Assembly: GCA_045595365.1 (NCBI GenBank)
Contig: JAZOAI010000011.1
Span: forward strand, 124,001 to 188,000
Origin: SIG480 sp045595365
GTDB taxonomy: Bacteria > Bacillota > Clostridia > Oscillospirales > JAAYXM01
Direction of reading: 5' to 3'
DNA length: 64,000 nt
A program made the translations under genes and the position numbers. The first letter of the stretch is position 1, and the number at the start of each line of letters is the position of its first letter. Below are positions 43,594-51,889 of this stretch, piece after piece. A model generated the notes under the pieces. The model had not been told where the DNA came from. It made no database searches and saw nothing but the letters and a program-made list of their open reading frames with translations.

Positions 43594-43844
43594 ATTCTTA
43601 GCACCCGAAATTCGCCGTTTTCTTCCTCAACAATCACTTTAACGGGCATTAAATTGCTTTTTCGCAATATTTCAAGTGCCTCAGGCAAGAAGCCTTGCGA
43701 AATAACAACGGCATATGCGCAGCTTTTTTCAGTCAATCTTATTTCAGGCCTTTCTATGCGCGCTGATATTCCGTTTTTTCTGAGCGTTCTTTCAATGCGC
43801 TGTGCATACGTTACCGACCTGCTTGTCAAAAAAACCAGATTCAA
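43590..43844 (-). CDS. DUF3343 putative Se/S carrier-like protein
   Basis: This 84-residue protein fits DUF3343: an N-terminal strand and helix beginning MNLVFLTSRSVTYAQRIERT, a central CAYAVVIS with its single Cys, and a C-terminal LMPVKVIVEEENG. Family members are proposed small carriers of sulfur or selenium that work with desulfurases, which fits the coupled gene downstream. The start is TTG behind GTGAG. Confidence 0.78.
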   Translation of the reverse strand: MNLVFLTSRSVTYAQRIERTLRKNGISARIERPEIRLTEKSCAYAVVISQGFLPEALEILRKSNLMPVKVIVEEENGEFRVLRI

Positions 43845-43865
43845 TATAACTCACCCTTTCGCTTC

Positions 43866-43894
43866 ATTCTATGCAGAACAAAATTTTTTGTACA
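43866..43894 (-). promoter_or_regulatory. Possible promoter of the DUF3343-aminotransferase pair
   Basis: On the minus strand TGTACA and TAGAAT are separated by 17 nt, about 20 nt before the TTG start. It is a weak match. Confidence 0.4.
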
Positions 43895-43960
43895 CGCCCC
43901 CGGTTATTCTTTTTTGTCAAGAACATATACTTTAATGAGTTTTAACACGGAGGTGTCATT

Positions 43961-45088
43961 TTGAAAAAATTTATTTCAATTTTTCTGATTATTTTGTTTT
44001 TTATCCCTACCGTCTCTGCCGCACCAAGCCCGCCCGAGACCGTTTCCCCCTCTGCCGTTTTAATAGAGAAAAACACCGGAAAGCTCCTTTACGAAAAAGA
44101 TTCGCATAAAAAGCTTCCGCCTGCAAGCGTGACAAAGGTTATGACACTTCTTCTTGTTATGGAAGCTATTGAAAACGAAAAAATCAAGCTTGATGATATG
44201 GTCTCTGTAAGCGAACACGCTGCAAGTATGGGAGGGTCGCAGGTTTTTCTTGCACCGGGAGAAAAAATGAGCGTAAATGATATGCTGAAAGCAACCGTAA
44301 TTGCATCCGGAAACGACAGTGCCGTGGCTTTGGCTGAGGCTATTGCCGGAAGCGAAAGCGGATTTGTTGAAATGATGAATACCCGCGCAAAAGAGCTTGG
44401 GATGAACGATACCAACTTCGTAAACTGCACAGGGCTTGATGCTGACGGTCATGTAACGAGCGCTTATGATATTGCGCTTATGTCGCGAGAGCTTCTCAAG
44501 CACGAGAAAATAAAAGAATATTCTACCACCTGGATGGATTCGCTCCGAAACGGAGCATTCACACTCGCAAACACAAACAAGCTCATTCGTTCTTATCAAG
44601 GGATAACAGGCCTGAAAACAGGCTCAACAAGCACAGCAAAGTTTTGCCTTTCTGCAAGCGCCCAGAGAAACGGAATGGAGCTTATAGCAACTATCATGGC
44701 AGCACCATCAAGCAAAGAGCGTTTTGCAGACGCATCAGCCCTTCTTGACTTTGGTTTTGCAAACTTTGGCATATATAACCCCGAACAAGGCATTGACCTC
44801 GAGCCGGTTCCGGTAGTCCTCGGAAAAAGTGACTGTGTTCCGGTGAAATTTTCAGAGTCTCCTTGTATTCTTGTAGAAAAAGGAAAGCTTTCAACACTTA
44901 CCCATAGCATAGAGGTCCCCGAAGCCATTACCGCCCCCGTCGAAAAGGGTCAGACAGTGGGAAAGCTTAAGATTCTCTCAGGAGAAGAAGTTCTCTCTGA
45001 AAGTTCTCTGATCGCTGACGATACCGTCGAACGCCTGAACTTACTTGGAATTTTCCGTTTGTTCACATCGAGTATTTTTATGTCTTGA
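43961..45088 (+). CDS. dacF: D-alanyl-D-alanine carboxypeptidase (DacF-like)
   Basis: The 375-residue secreted penicillin-binding protein has a signal peptide (1-20) and the three active-site motifs: SVTK (SxxK), SGND (SxN) and LKTGSTS (KTG). A C-terminal beta domain and a hydrophobic or amphipathic end (GIFRLFTSSIFMS) for membrane attachment complete the class A DD-carboxypeptidase architecture. It trims stem peptides of wall or spore peptidoglycan. The start is TTG behind GGAGGTG. DacF versus DacA cannot be settled by sequence alone. Confidence 0.92.
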   Translation: MKKFISIFLIILFFIPTVSAAPSPPETVSPSAVLIEKNTGKLLYEKDSHKKLPPASVTKVMTLLLVMEAIENEKIKLDDMVSVSEHAASMGGSQVFLAPGEKMSVNDMLKATVIASGNDSAVALAEAIAGSESGFVEMMNTRAKELGMNDTNFVNCTGLDADGHVTSAYDIALMSRELLKHEKIKEYSTTWMDSLRNGAFTLANTNKLIRSYQGITGLKTGSTSTAKFCLSASAQRNGMELIATIMAAPSSKERFADASALLDFGFANFGIYNPEQGIDLEPVPVVLGKSDCVPVKFSESPCILVEKGKLSTLTHSIEVPEAITAPVEKGQTVGKLKILSGEEVLSESSLIADDTVERLNLLGIFRLFTSSIFMS

Positions 45089-45095
45089 GAATAAG

Positions 45096-45128
45096 TTACC
45101 CGAACGTTTCGGGTAATTTATTTTTTTT
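45096..45128 (+). terminator. Intrinsic terminator of dacF
   Basis: TTACCCGAA pairs with TTCGGGTAA and is followed by TTTATTTTTTTT, 8 nt after the dacF stop. Confidence 0.88.
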
Positions 45129-45199
45129 GGAAATTTTTGTGGAAATTTCCTTTTGTTTATGTTATACTTATTTGGAATAGAAAGAAAGGAATGATTAAT

Positions 45200-47830
45200 T
45201 TGGCAAACAAGTATGTTTACCTCTTCTCCGAAGGCAACGGTTCTATGCGTAACCTGCTCGGAGGAAAGGGCGCAAACCTTGCAGAAATGACAAACCTCGG
45301 AATGCCTGTTCCCCAGGGATTCACTGTTACCACAGAGGCTTGTACTCGTTATTATGATGACGGCAAGACAATTGCTCCCGAAATTGAAGCAGAAATTTTG
45401 GAACACATGAAGAAGCTTGAAGAAATCTGCGGAAAGAAGTTTGGAGACAAAGAAAACCCGCTCCTCGTTTCCGTTCGTTCAGGCGCTCGTGCTTCCATGC
45501 CCGGAATGATGGATACTATCCTCAACCTCGGTCTTAACGAAGACGTTGTCAACGTTATGGCTGCAAAATCCGGCAACCCGAGATGGGCATGGGACTGCTA
45601 CAGAAGATTTATCCAGATGTATTCCGACGTTGTTATGGAAGTCGGAAAGAAATACTTTGAGCAGCTCATCGACAAGATGAAGGAGGAAAAAGGCGTTACA
45701 TCTGACCTTGACCTCACAGCTGATGACCTCAAAGAGCTTTCAATTCAGTTCAGAGCTGAATATAAGTCCAAAATCGGCAGTGACTTCCCCACTGACCCGA
45801 CAGAACAGCTTCTCGGCGCAGTAAAGGCTGTTTTCCGTTCATGGGACAACCCCCGCGCAAATGTTTACAGACGTGACAACGACATTCCTTACTCATGGGG
45901 CACCGCTGTTAACGTTCAGATGATGGCATTCGGTAATATGGGTGACAAGTGCGGAACAGGCGTTGCTTTCACACGTGACCCCGCAACAGGCGAAAAGAAG
46001 CTTATGGGCGAGTTCCTTGTAAATGCTCAGGGTGAAGACGTTGTTGCAGGCGTTCGCACACCGATGAAGATTGACGAAATGGAACAGAAGTTCCCTGCTG
46101 CTTTTGCAGAATTCAAGGCTGTTTGCCAGAAGCTTGAAAGCCACTACCACGATATGCAGGATATGGAGTTCACCGTTGAGAACGAAAAGCTTTACATGCT
46201 CCAGACTCGTAACGGTAAGAGAACTGCTCAGGCTGCTCTTAAGATCGCTTGCGACCTTGTTGACGAGGGCATGAAGACAGAGCAGGAAGCTGTTCTTATG
46301 ATTGACCCGAGAAACCTCGACACACTTCTCCACCCGCAGTTTGATGCAGCTGCTCTCAAGGCTGCAACTCCGATCGGCAAGGGTCTTGGCGCTTCTCCGG
46401 GCGCTGCTTGCGGTAAGATCGTATTTACAGCTGACGATGCTGAAGCCTGGAAGGCACGCGGCGAGAAGGTTGTTCTTGTCCGTCTCGAAACTTCTCCGGA
46501 AGACATCACCGGTATGAAGGCTTCTCAGGGCATCCTCACCGTTCGCGGCGGTATGACTTCTCACGCAGCTGTTGTTGCCCGCGGAATGGGAACCTGCTGT
46601 GTTTCCGGCTGCGGCGAAATCAAGATGGATGAAGAGAACAAGAAGTTCGAGCTTGCAGGCAAGACCTTCCACGAGGGTGACTGCATCTCAATCGACGGTT
46701 CCACAGGTAACATCTACGACGGCATCATCCCGACTGTCGATGCTTCCATCGCAGGCGAATTTGGCCGCATAATGGCTTGGGCTGATAAGTACAGAAGACT
46801 TAAGGTCCGCACAAATGCTGACACTCCGCGCGACGCTAAGAAGGCTCGCGAGCTCGGCGCTGAAGGCATCGGCCTCTGCCGCACAGAGCATATGTTCTTC
46901 GAGGCTGGCAGAATTGAAGCATTTCGCGAAATGATCTGTTCTGAAACTGTTGAGGAAAGAGAAGCTGCTCTCGCAAAGATTCTCCCGATGCAGCAGGCTG
47001 ACTTTGAAGCTCTCTTTGAAGCTCTTGAGGGTACTCCGGTTTGCATCCGCTTCCTTGATCCCCCGCTCCACGAGTTCGTTCCGACTGAGGAAGAAGATAT
47101 TGCAGCTCTCGCAAAAGCTCAGGGCAAGAGCGTTGAAACCATCAAGGAGATCATCTCTTCTCTCCACGAGTTTAACCCGATGATGGGCCACCGTGGCTGC
47201 CGCCTTGCTGTAACTTATCCTGAAATTGCAAAGATGCAGACAGCTGCAGTTATCCGCGCTGCTATCAACATTCAGAAGAAGCATCCTGACTGGAACGTCA
47301 AGCCGGAAATTATGATTCCGCTTGTTGGCGAAGTCAAAGAGCTTAAGTACGTCAAGAACTTTGTTGTTGAGACAGCTGATGCTGAAATTGCAAAGGCAGG
47401 CGCAAACCTCACATACGAAGTTGGCACTATGATTGAAATCCCGCGTGCTGCTCTCACTGCTGACGATATTGCAAAAGAAGCTGACTTCTTCTGCTTCGGC
47501 ACAAACGACCTCACTCAGATGGCTTACGGCTTCTCACGTGACGATGCAGGTAAGTTCCTCACAGCATACTATGATGCAAAGATTTTCGAACACGACCCGT
47601 TTGCAAAGCTCGACCAGACAGGTGTCGGCAAGCTTATGGATATGGCTATCAAGCTTGCAAAGCCGGTTAACAAAGATCTCCACCTCGGCATCTGTGGTGA
47701 ACACGGCGGCGACCCGACATCAGTTGAGTTCTGCCACAAGATTGGTCTCGACTATGTTTCCTGCTCACCGTTCCGCGTTCCGATTGCTCGCCTTGCTGCT
47801 GCACAGGCTGCAATAAGCGAGGGTAAGTAA
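45200..47830 (+). CDS. ppdK: Pyruvate, phosphate dikinase
   Basis: The 876-residue enzyme interconverts pyruvate, ATP and phosphate with PEP, AMP and PPi. An N-terminal ATP-grasp domain (GGKGANLAEM) leads to the phosphohistidine domain with GGMTSHAAVVARGMG and a C-terminal PEP/pyruvate barrel with GLCRTEHMFF and LGICGEHGGDP. I chose the TTG at 45200 (product starts MANKYVYLF) because AAGGA is 9 nt upstream. The ATG at 45191 sits directly on that site. Codon use is strongly biased (few rare codons, many GCT and CTC), suggesting high expression, as expected for PPi-based glycolysis in anaerobes. Confidence 0.97.
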   Translation: MANKYVYLFSEGNGSMRNLLGGKGANLAEMTNLGMPVPQGFTVTTEACTRYYDDGKTIAPEIEAEILEHMKKLEEICGKKFGDKENPLLVSVRSGARASMPGMMDTILNLGLNEDVVNVMAAKSGNPRWAWDCYRRFIQMYSDVVMEVGKKYFEQLIDKMKEEKGVTSDLDLTADDLKELSIQFRAEYKSKIGSDFPTDPTEQLLGAVKAVFRSWDNPRANVYRRDNDIPYSWGTAVNVQMMAFGNMGDKCGTGVAFTRDPATGEKKLMGEFLVNAQGEDVVAGVRTPMKIDEMEQKFPAAFAEFKAVCQKLESHYHDMQDMEFTVENEKLYMLQTRNGKRTAQAALKIACDLVDEGMKTEQEAVLMIDPRNLDTLLHPQFDAAALKAATPIGKGLGASPGAACGKIVFTADDAEAWKARGEKVVLVRLETSPEDITGMKASQGILTVRGGMTSHAAVVARGMGTCCVSGCGEIKMDEENKKFELAGKTFHEGDCISIDGSTGNIYDGIIPTVDASIAGEFGRIMAWADKYRRLKVRTNADTPRDAKKARELGAEGIGLCRTEHMFFEAGRIEAFREMICSETVEEREAALAKILPMQQADFEALFEALEGTPVCIRFLDPPLHEFVPTEEEDIAALAKAQGKSVETIKEIISSLHEFNPMMGHRGCRLAVTYPEIAKMQTAAVIRAAINIQKKHPDWNVKPEIMIPLVGEVKELKYVKNFVVETADAEIAKAGANLTYEVGTMIEIPRAALTADDIAKEADFFCFGTNDLTQMAYGFSRDDAGKFLTAYYDAKIFEHDPFAKLDQTGVGKLMDMAIKLAKPVNKDLHLGICGEHGGDPTSVEFCHKIGLDYVSCSPFRVPIARLAAAQAAISEGK

Positions 47831-47857
47831 GAAAGACAACAATAAGTTAAACTTCTA

Positions 47858-47887
47858 TTTCCCCTGTCGAAATTTCGGCAGGGGAAA
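47858..47887 (+). terminator. Hairpin after ppdK
   Basis: TTTCCCCTG pairs with CAGGGGAAA, with an inner CGAAATTTCG. It lacks a long T-run, so it may stabilise the ppdK mRNA 3' end ahead of the stronger terminator downstream. Confidence 0.65.
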
Positions 47888-47896
47888 TTCTATAAC

Positions 47897-47932
47897 AAAA
47901 AACGCTTCTGCAAATTGCAGAAGCGTTTTTTT
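47897..47932. terminator. Bidirectional terminator between ppdK and the MATE gene
   Basis: AAAAACGCTTCTGCAA pairs with TTGCAGAAGCGTTTTT around one central base. Both strands end in T-runs, so it can stop ppdK and the converging MATE transcript. Confidence 0.88.
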
Positions 47933-47941
47933 GTATATTAT

Positions 47942-49297
47942 TTAATTTTCACAGGCTACCTTCTTTTGCAATTTTGAAATTGCCGGGAAGTATGCAAAAA
48001 GCTGAGTTATTATTGAGAGTACCCAACCTATCGGCCAAATGAGATATAAGAAGGTGAGGTTCGGGAACAGCGGGAAGATAAACCAGACCCACAGGAATCT
48101 TATCAGGCACATAAACACAAGCGTTGCAACCGTCGGGACAATCGGTTTCCCAAGACCTTTGAGTATGCCGCCCATTACCTCGTTTATTCCGCAGATAAAG
48201 TATGTGCTTGAGATAATCACCATTTTCTGCATTGAATACATTATTACCTCGGGGGTCGAGCTCATAATTGACGAGAGCTGTCTTGAGAATATCGCCGAGA
48301 GCGAGCCAAGGCTTGCACCGAATGCAGTCGTAATTAAAATTGCGCGGATGATAATCTTCTTTACTCTCTTTACATCCCCCGCGCCTGCATTCTGCGCTAC
48401 ATACGGCATTACGGCGAGAGATGGCGCGACAGAGACCTGATAGAGTATTCCATCAAACTGGTTTGCAATCGAAAGCCCCGTTGACGCATTCGCACCAAAG
48501 CCGTTTACGGCGGTTACGATTACCGTATTTGCAAAAGAGTAAAGTGCGTGCTGAAGCCCTGTCGGAATACCTATAAAGAGCATTTCGCGAAGCTCTTTTC
48601 CGTAAAATCGCATCCTTTTAAAATCAAGCTGAATGATGTCTTTATTACTCAAAATAGTTATGAAGGCAAGCACACTTGCCACTAACTGCGAAATTATGGT
48701 AGCGACCGCGACACCTTCGACCGTCATATCCGTAAACACGAGGAAAAGAATCGTAAATATAACCTTTAATATTCCGGCGAGAATAATAAAGAGCATCGGT
48801 TTTCTCGTATCACCTATCGCACGCAAAATGGATGCGCAGAAGTTATAAAACATAAGAATCGGAACACCGAGAAAATAAAGCTTAAAATAAATCGTCGCTT
48901 TCGGAAGAAGCTCATCCGGGCAATTTGTCAGCTTGAGGAATGTTTCTGCAAAGGTTACGCCAATTAGCATAAGGAGAAGCCCGCCTGCAATCGCCGTGAG
49001 GATAGCCGTCATCGCGGCGCGGTTGGTATCTTCATAATTCCCCTGCCCGATTCGCTTTGCAACTACGACATTCGCGCCTGATGCAACACCTACAAGAAGA
49101 CTGGTGCAGAGCGTTATCAGCGACCCGCAGACCCCTATCGCACCAACTGAAGAATCAGACGAAAAATGTTTCAGCGCCGTCATATCGATAATCGTAAATA
49201 TCGACTGCATAACATTCATTATCATAATCGGAATCGTCATCGAAAGAAGGCCGCGCGTTATCGAGCCCGAAAGCATATCGACATTTTTCATTTTCAT
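47942..49297 (-). CDS. MATE-family multidrug/cation efflux transporter
   Basis: This 451-residue protein has about twelve membrane segments in two related halves, typical of MATE exporters. It begins MLSGSITRGLLSMTIPIMIM and carries GVASGANVVVAKRIGQGN in the first half. Substrates cannot be read from sequence. The ATG at 49297 has GAGG 9 nt upstream. It is divergent from an AraC regulator across a 135-nt gap, suggesting local control. Confidence 0.9.
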   Translation of the reverse strand: MKMKNVDMLSGSITRGLLSMTIPIMIMNVMQSIFTIIDMTALKHFSSDSSVGAIGVCGSLITLCTSLLVGVASGANVVVAKRIGQGNYEDTNRAAMTAILTAIAGGLLLMLIGVTFAETFLKLTNCPDELLPKATIYFKLYFLGVPILMFYNFCASILRAIGDTRKPMLFIILAGILKVIFTILFLVFTDMTVEGVAVATIISQLVASVLAFITILSNKDIIQLDFKRMRFYGKELREMLFIGIPTGLQHALYSFANTVIVTAVNGFGANASTGLSIANQFDGILYQVSVAPSLAVMPYVAQNAGAGDVKRVKKIIIRAILITTAFGASLGSLSAIFSRQLSSIMSSTPEVIMYSMQKMVIISSTYFICGINEVMGGILKGLGKPIVPTVATLVFMCLIRFLWVWFIFPLFPNLTFLYLIWPIGWVLSIITQLFAYFPAISKLQKKVACEN

Positions 49298-49386
49298 ACC
49301 GTCTCGCCTCACATATCTTTTATATACAAACCTCTAAAAGAATACCACCTATGAAAGTTTTATGTTAGGCTTTTTTATAAATAAAC

Positions 49387-49415
49387 TTGCACAAAAGATA
49401 GATTTTGTATATAAT
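49387..49415 (+). promoter_or_regulatory. Predicted sigma-A promoter of the AraC-family gene
   Basis: TTGCAC and TATAAT are separated by 17 nt, about 17 nt before the start codon, so the leader is very short. Confidence 0.72.
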
Positions 49416-49432
49416 AGTTTCGGTGATGTAAT

Positions 49433-50146
49433 ATGAAAACTTCAGTCGGTTTTGTGACCGTATCTGCAAATGAACACAGGCACAACTACTATGAAATAAT
49501 CTTCTATCGAAAGGGTACAGGAAAATTCCATTTTTCGGGAAAATCTCTGCCGATTTCCCCGGGGAAATTTGTCATCGTGCCCCCGGAAACCGTACACGCA
49601 TCAAAATACACCGACGCCGCAGAAACCATCTACATCAAAGGTGACTTCAAGCACATCTTTTCTTTATCTGCACCGGCTGAAGTTTTTGACGACGATGAAA
49701 AGTCCGGTTCTTTTCTCGCAGAAATGATGCTAAAAAACAAATTCTCACCACCGGAATACCTAGATTCCCTTGCCAATGCCCTCGCACATTTTCTCATGCA
49801 GGACATCCGCACAGAGAAGAGCACAAGCTCTGTTCTTCACAGTATTGTAGCAGAAATTTCTGATAACTTTTTTGACTCCAATATCAATGTAAACGAAATT
49901 CTGAAAAAAAGCGGATATGCGGAAGATTATATCCGCGCACAGTTTAAGCTCTTTACGGGAAAGACGCCAATTGAATTTTTAACAGAAGCGAGAATCAACC
50001 ACGCGTGCTATTTGATTGAAATCTACGGTGACTCCGTCGCACTCACTGAAATCGCAGAAAAATGCGGATACACTGATTATGTCTATTTTTCAAGACGATT
50101 TAAGCAACTGATGGGTGTATCCCCAAAAAACTATATGAAAATTTAA
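49433..50146 (+). CDS. AraC-family transcriptional regulator with cupin sensor
   Basis: The 237-residue product has an N-terminal cupin-like ligand domain (HRHNYYEIIFYRKGTGKFHF, then ISPGKFVIVPPETVH) and a C-terminal double helix-turn-helix. The second HTH includes VALTEIAEKCGYTDYVYFSR and ends GVSPKNYMKI, the AraC consensus. The first HTH is less canonical (ILKKSGYAEDYIRAQF). It probably regulates the divergent MATE gene, by position only. The effector is unknown, and some relatives respond to sugars. Confidence 0.9.
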   Translation: MKTSVGFVTVSANEHRHNYYEIIFYRKGTGKFHFSGKSLPISPGKFVIVPPETVHASKYTDAAETIYIKGDFKHIFSLSAPAEVFDDDEKSGSFLAEMMLKNKFSPPEYLDSLANALAHFLMQDIRTEKSTSSVLHSIVAEISDNFFDSNINVNEILKKSGYAEDYIRAQFKLFTGKTPIEFLTEARINHACYLIEIYGDSVALTEIAEKCGYTDYVYFSRRFKQLMGVSPKNYMKI

Positions 50147-50202
50147 AGAAAAAACAGCTTTTGAAAATTTTCAAAAAATGCTGAAATAATCATAATTTTC
50201 TG

Positions 50203-50230
50203 TTGACATTTTCATATTATGTGGTATAAT
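50203..50230 (+). promoter_or_regulatory. Promoter of tRNA-Gly
   Basis: TTGACA and TATAAT, both consensus, are separated by 16 nt. The tRNA begins 12 nt after the -10 box. Confidence 0.85.
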
Positions 50231-50242
50231 ATCTAATGTGAT

Positions 50243-50317
50243 GCGGGAGTGACTCAGTGGTAGAGTGTCACCTTGCCAAGGTGAAAGTCGCGAGTTCGAA
50301 TCTCGTCTTCCGCTCCA
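50243..50317 (+). tRNA. tRNA-Gly (anticodon GCC)
   Basis: All four arms fold. The acceptor GCGGGAG pairs with CTTCCGC (one G-U pair), the D arm has GACTCAGTGGTAGAGT, and the anticodon loop reads CTTGCCAAG. The T loop is GTTCGAATC. The CCA end is encoded at 50315-50317. It stands alone with its own promoter and terminator and shows no attached integrase or att-like repeat. Confidence 0.97.
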
Positions 50318-50322
50318 TTATG

Positions 50323-50352
50323 AGACAAGGCTTTTTGCCTTGTCTTTTTTCT
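50323..50352 (+). terminator. Intrinsic terminator of tRNA-Gly
   Basis: AGACAAGGC pairs with GCCTTGTCT across a five-T loop, followed by TTTTTC. Confidence 0.9.
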
Positions 50353-50364
50353 TTTTAAATTACT

Positions 50365-50390
50365 GCCCCCGCAACGATAGTTGCAGGGGC
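50365..50390. repeat. GC-rich hairpin between tRNA-Gly and the Cys-rich ORF
   Basis: GCCCCCGCAAC pairs with GTTGCAGGGGC across GATA. It is downstream of the minus-strand small ORF at 50400-50561 and upstream of nothing on plus. The GC-rich content and wording resemble the element at 6130-6230, so it may be a repeat fragment. No adjacent T-run on minus makes a terminator role uncertain. Confidence 0.5.
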
Positions 50391-50399
50391 GACGCGTTT

Positions 50400-50561
50400 T
50401 TAATATCTTCTATAATCTTCGCAGCAGCAGCAGCAATTATTGCACTCGCATCTGCAAGAGCTTCTTCCGCCGGCATCGACTTGCCTTGTCCTCATTCTGT
50501 AATTACAATTCCGTGCGCGACTGCAGGAGTTGCAGCAGAAAAGTCTCGAAAAAATACACAT
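50400..50561 (-). CDS. Small Cys-rich protein, 53 residues (putative)
   Basis: This short frame starts at ATG 50561, 9 nt after GGAGG, and ends at TAA 50400. It encodes 13 cysteines in 53 residues, in an N-terminal group (MCIFSRLFCCNSCSRARNC) and a C-terminal group (CRCECNNCCCCC). The middle is basic. A promoter-like pair lies upstream at 50611-50640, and a GC hairpin lies downstream. I do not recognise a family. Short Cys-rich proteins of this kind in Clostridia could be metal-binding, spore-coat or processed peptides. Codon evidence is slim at this length. Confidence 0.5.
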   Translation of the reverse strand: MCIFSRLFCCNSCSRARNCNYRMRTRQVDAGGRSSCRCECNNCCCCCEDYRRY

Positions 50562-50610
50562 GGACATTTTCCTCCTTCATTTATTTGCGAACAAGAGCCT
50601 TGTCCGATTT

Positions 50611-50640
50611 ATTGTATGCCGGTTTAAATAAAACTGTCCA
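50611..50640 (-). promoter_or_regulatory. Possible promoter of the Cys-rich ORF
   Basis: On the minus strand TGGACA and TACAAT are separated by 18 nt, about 50 nt before the ATG. Confidence 0.45.
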
Positions 50641-50648
50641 TATTTTTC

Positions 50649-50677
50649 TTGTAACAACGTTTTGGTTGTGGTACAAT
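50649..50677 (+). promoter_or_regulatory. Predicted promoter of the AI-2E-family gene
   Basis: TTGTAA and TACAAT are separated by 17 nt, about 45 nt before the GTG start at 50722. Confidence 0.65.
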
Positions 50678-50721
50678 ATCTTTATTCCGATTTATTATCA
50701 TTTTCCAAGGAGGAAACTACT

Positions 50722-51888
50722 GTGAAGTTCAAATGGACCGAAGAAACAACATCTCGGGTAATAACAAACTCTATCGTTCTTATTATCGCTGTTGTTTTTT
50801 ATTTTGCCATTCAAAACATTGGAGAGTTTTTCAGTTTTGTTAAAAAAGTTTTTTCCGTACTCTCCCCTTTTATAATAGGTTTTGTTATTGCATATCTTCT
50901 GACGCGCCCGGTAAATTCCCTTGAAAAGCTTTTAAACAGCTTTCTCTTCAAAAAATTCAAACGTCAGGAATCCGTAAACCGTGGGATTGCAATATGCATA
51001 ACGGTTCTTCTTGTTCTTTTGCTTTTAGCTCTCGTTATGTACTCCATAATCCCTCAACTCATCGACAGTGTCTCTACCCTTGCCCGAAACGCAGACTCAT
51101 ATATCAGAACGGTCAACCAGTTTATAGACTCGGTTTCCGAGCGTTTCAACCTTGACTCAGATATTTTTCACGGGATTCTGGGTTCTTCGCAAGAGCTTTT
51201 TAGAAAGCTTACGCAATATATTTCTTCTGCACTGCCGAAGATCTTTGATTTTTCTATATCAATCGGGTCCGGCATTTCAAATTTCTTTATCGGATTTATT
51301 ATTTCGATATATATGCTCAGCGGTAAAGAGCAGTTTGGCGCTCAGATCAAAAAGGCTTTATTTGCGCTCTTTTCAAAAAAATCCGTCAATAAGTTCATAA
51401 AGCTCGGTAAATATACCCACGAAACCTTCGGAAACTATCTTTCAGGCCAGATTCTTGATTCTATCATTCTCGGAATCATCTGCTTTATTCTTATGTCAAT
51501 TTTCCGTATGGAATATGCGCTTCTCATAAGTATGATAGTTATGATTACAAACTTCATTCCGTTTGTCGGCCCGTTTATAGGCGCCGTTCCGAGTGCATTT
51601 ATTCTCCTTATGGTTCAGCCGTCAAAGGTGCTTTGGTTTATCCTTATGATCATCGTTCTCCAGCAGCTTGACGGAAACCTCCTCGCTCCTAAAATTGTTG
51701 GAAAAACTACCGGCCTTTCTTCCTTCTGGGTCATTTTCGCCATTCTTCTCGGCGGCGGACTCTTTGGAATTGCCGGAGTTCTCCTCGCTGTTCCGACATT
51801 TTCAGTTCTCCACCTTTTAATAAAGCGTTATATCGAAAAGAAGCTTCGACAAAAGGAGCTGCCGACAGATACAAAAAACTATCTATGA
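50722..51888 (+). CDS. AI-2E family transporter (YtvI/YdbI-like)
   Basis: This 388-residue membrane protein has about seven or eight hydrophobic segments. N-terminal pairs lie near 12-30 and 38-65, there is a soluble Ser/Asp-rich loop (about 125-185), and C-terminal motifs include LDSIILGIICFILM and TNFIPFVGPFIGAVPSAF, typical of the family. Some members export autoinducer-2. Others are ion or small-molecule permeases, so the name states family only. The GTG start at 50722 follows AAGGAGG. Confidence 0.88.
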   Translation: MKFKWTEETTSRVITNSIVLIIAVVFYFAIQNIGEFFSFVKKVFSVLSPFIIGFVIAYLLTRPVNSLEKLLNSFLFKKFKRQESVNRGIAICITVLLVLLLLALVMYSIIPQLIDSVSTLARNADSYIRTVNQFIDSVSERFNLDSDIFHGILGSSQELFRKLTQYISSALPKIFDFSISIGSGISNFFIGFIISIYMLSGKEQFGAQIKKALFALFSKKSVNKFIKLGKYTHETFGNYLSGQILDSIILGIICFILMSIFRMEYALLISMIVMITNFIPFVGPFIGAVPSAFILLMVQPSKVLWFILMIIVLQQLDGNLLAPKIVGKTTGLSSFWVIFAILLGGGLFGIAGVLLAVPTFSVLHLLIKRYIEKKLRQKELPTDTKNYL

Positions 51889-51889
51889 T

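Noticed and set aside
45129..45175. GGAAATTT repeats upstream of ppdK as operator
   Set aside because: AT-rich sequence next to a terminator. The copies are short and do not line up with a convincing promoter.
45893..47284. Long minus-strand open frames opposite ppdK
   Set aside because: They mirror the codon bias of ppdK, have no ribosome site, promoter or recognised domain, and are shadows of the real gene.
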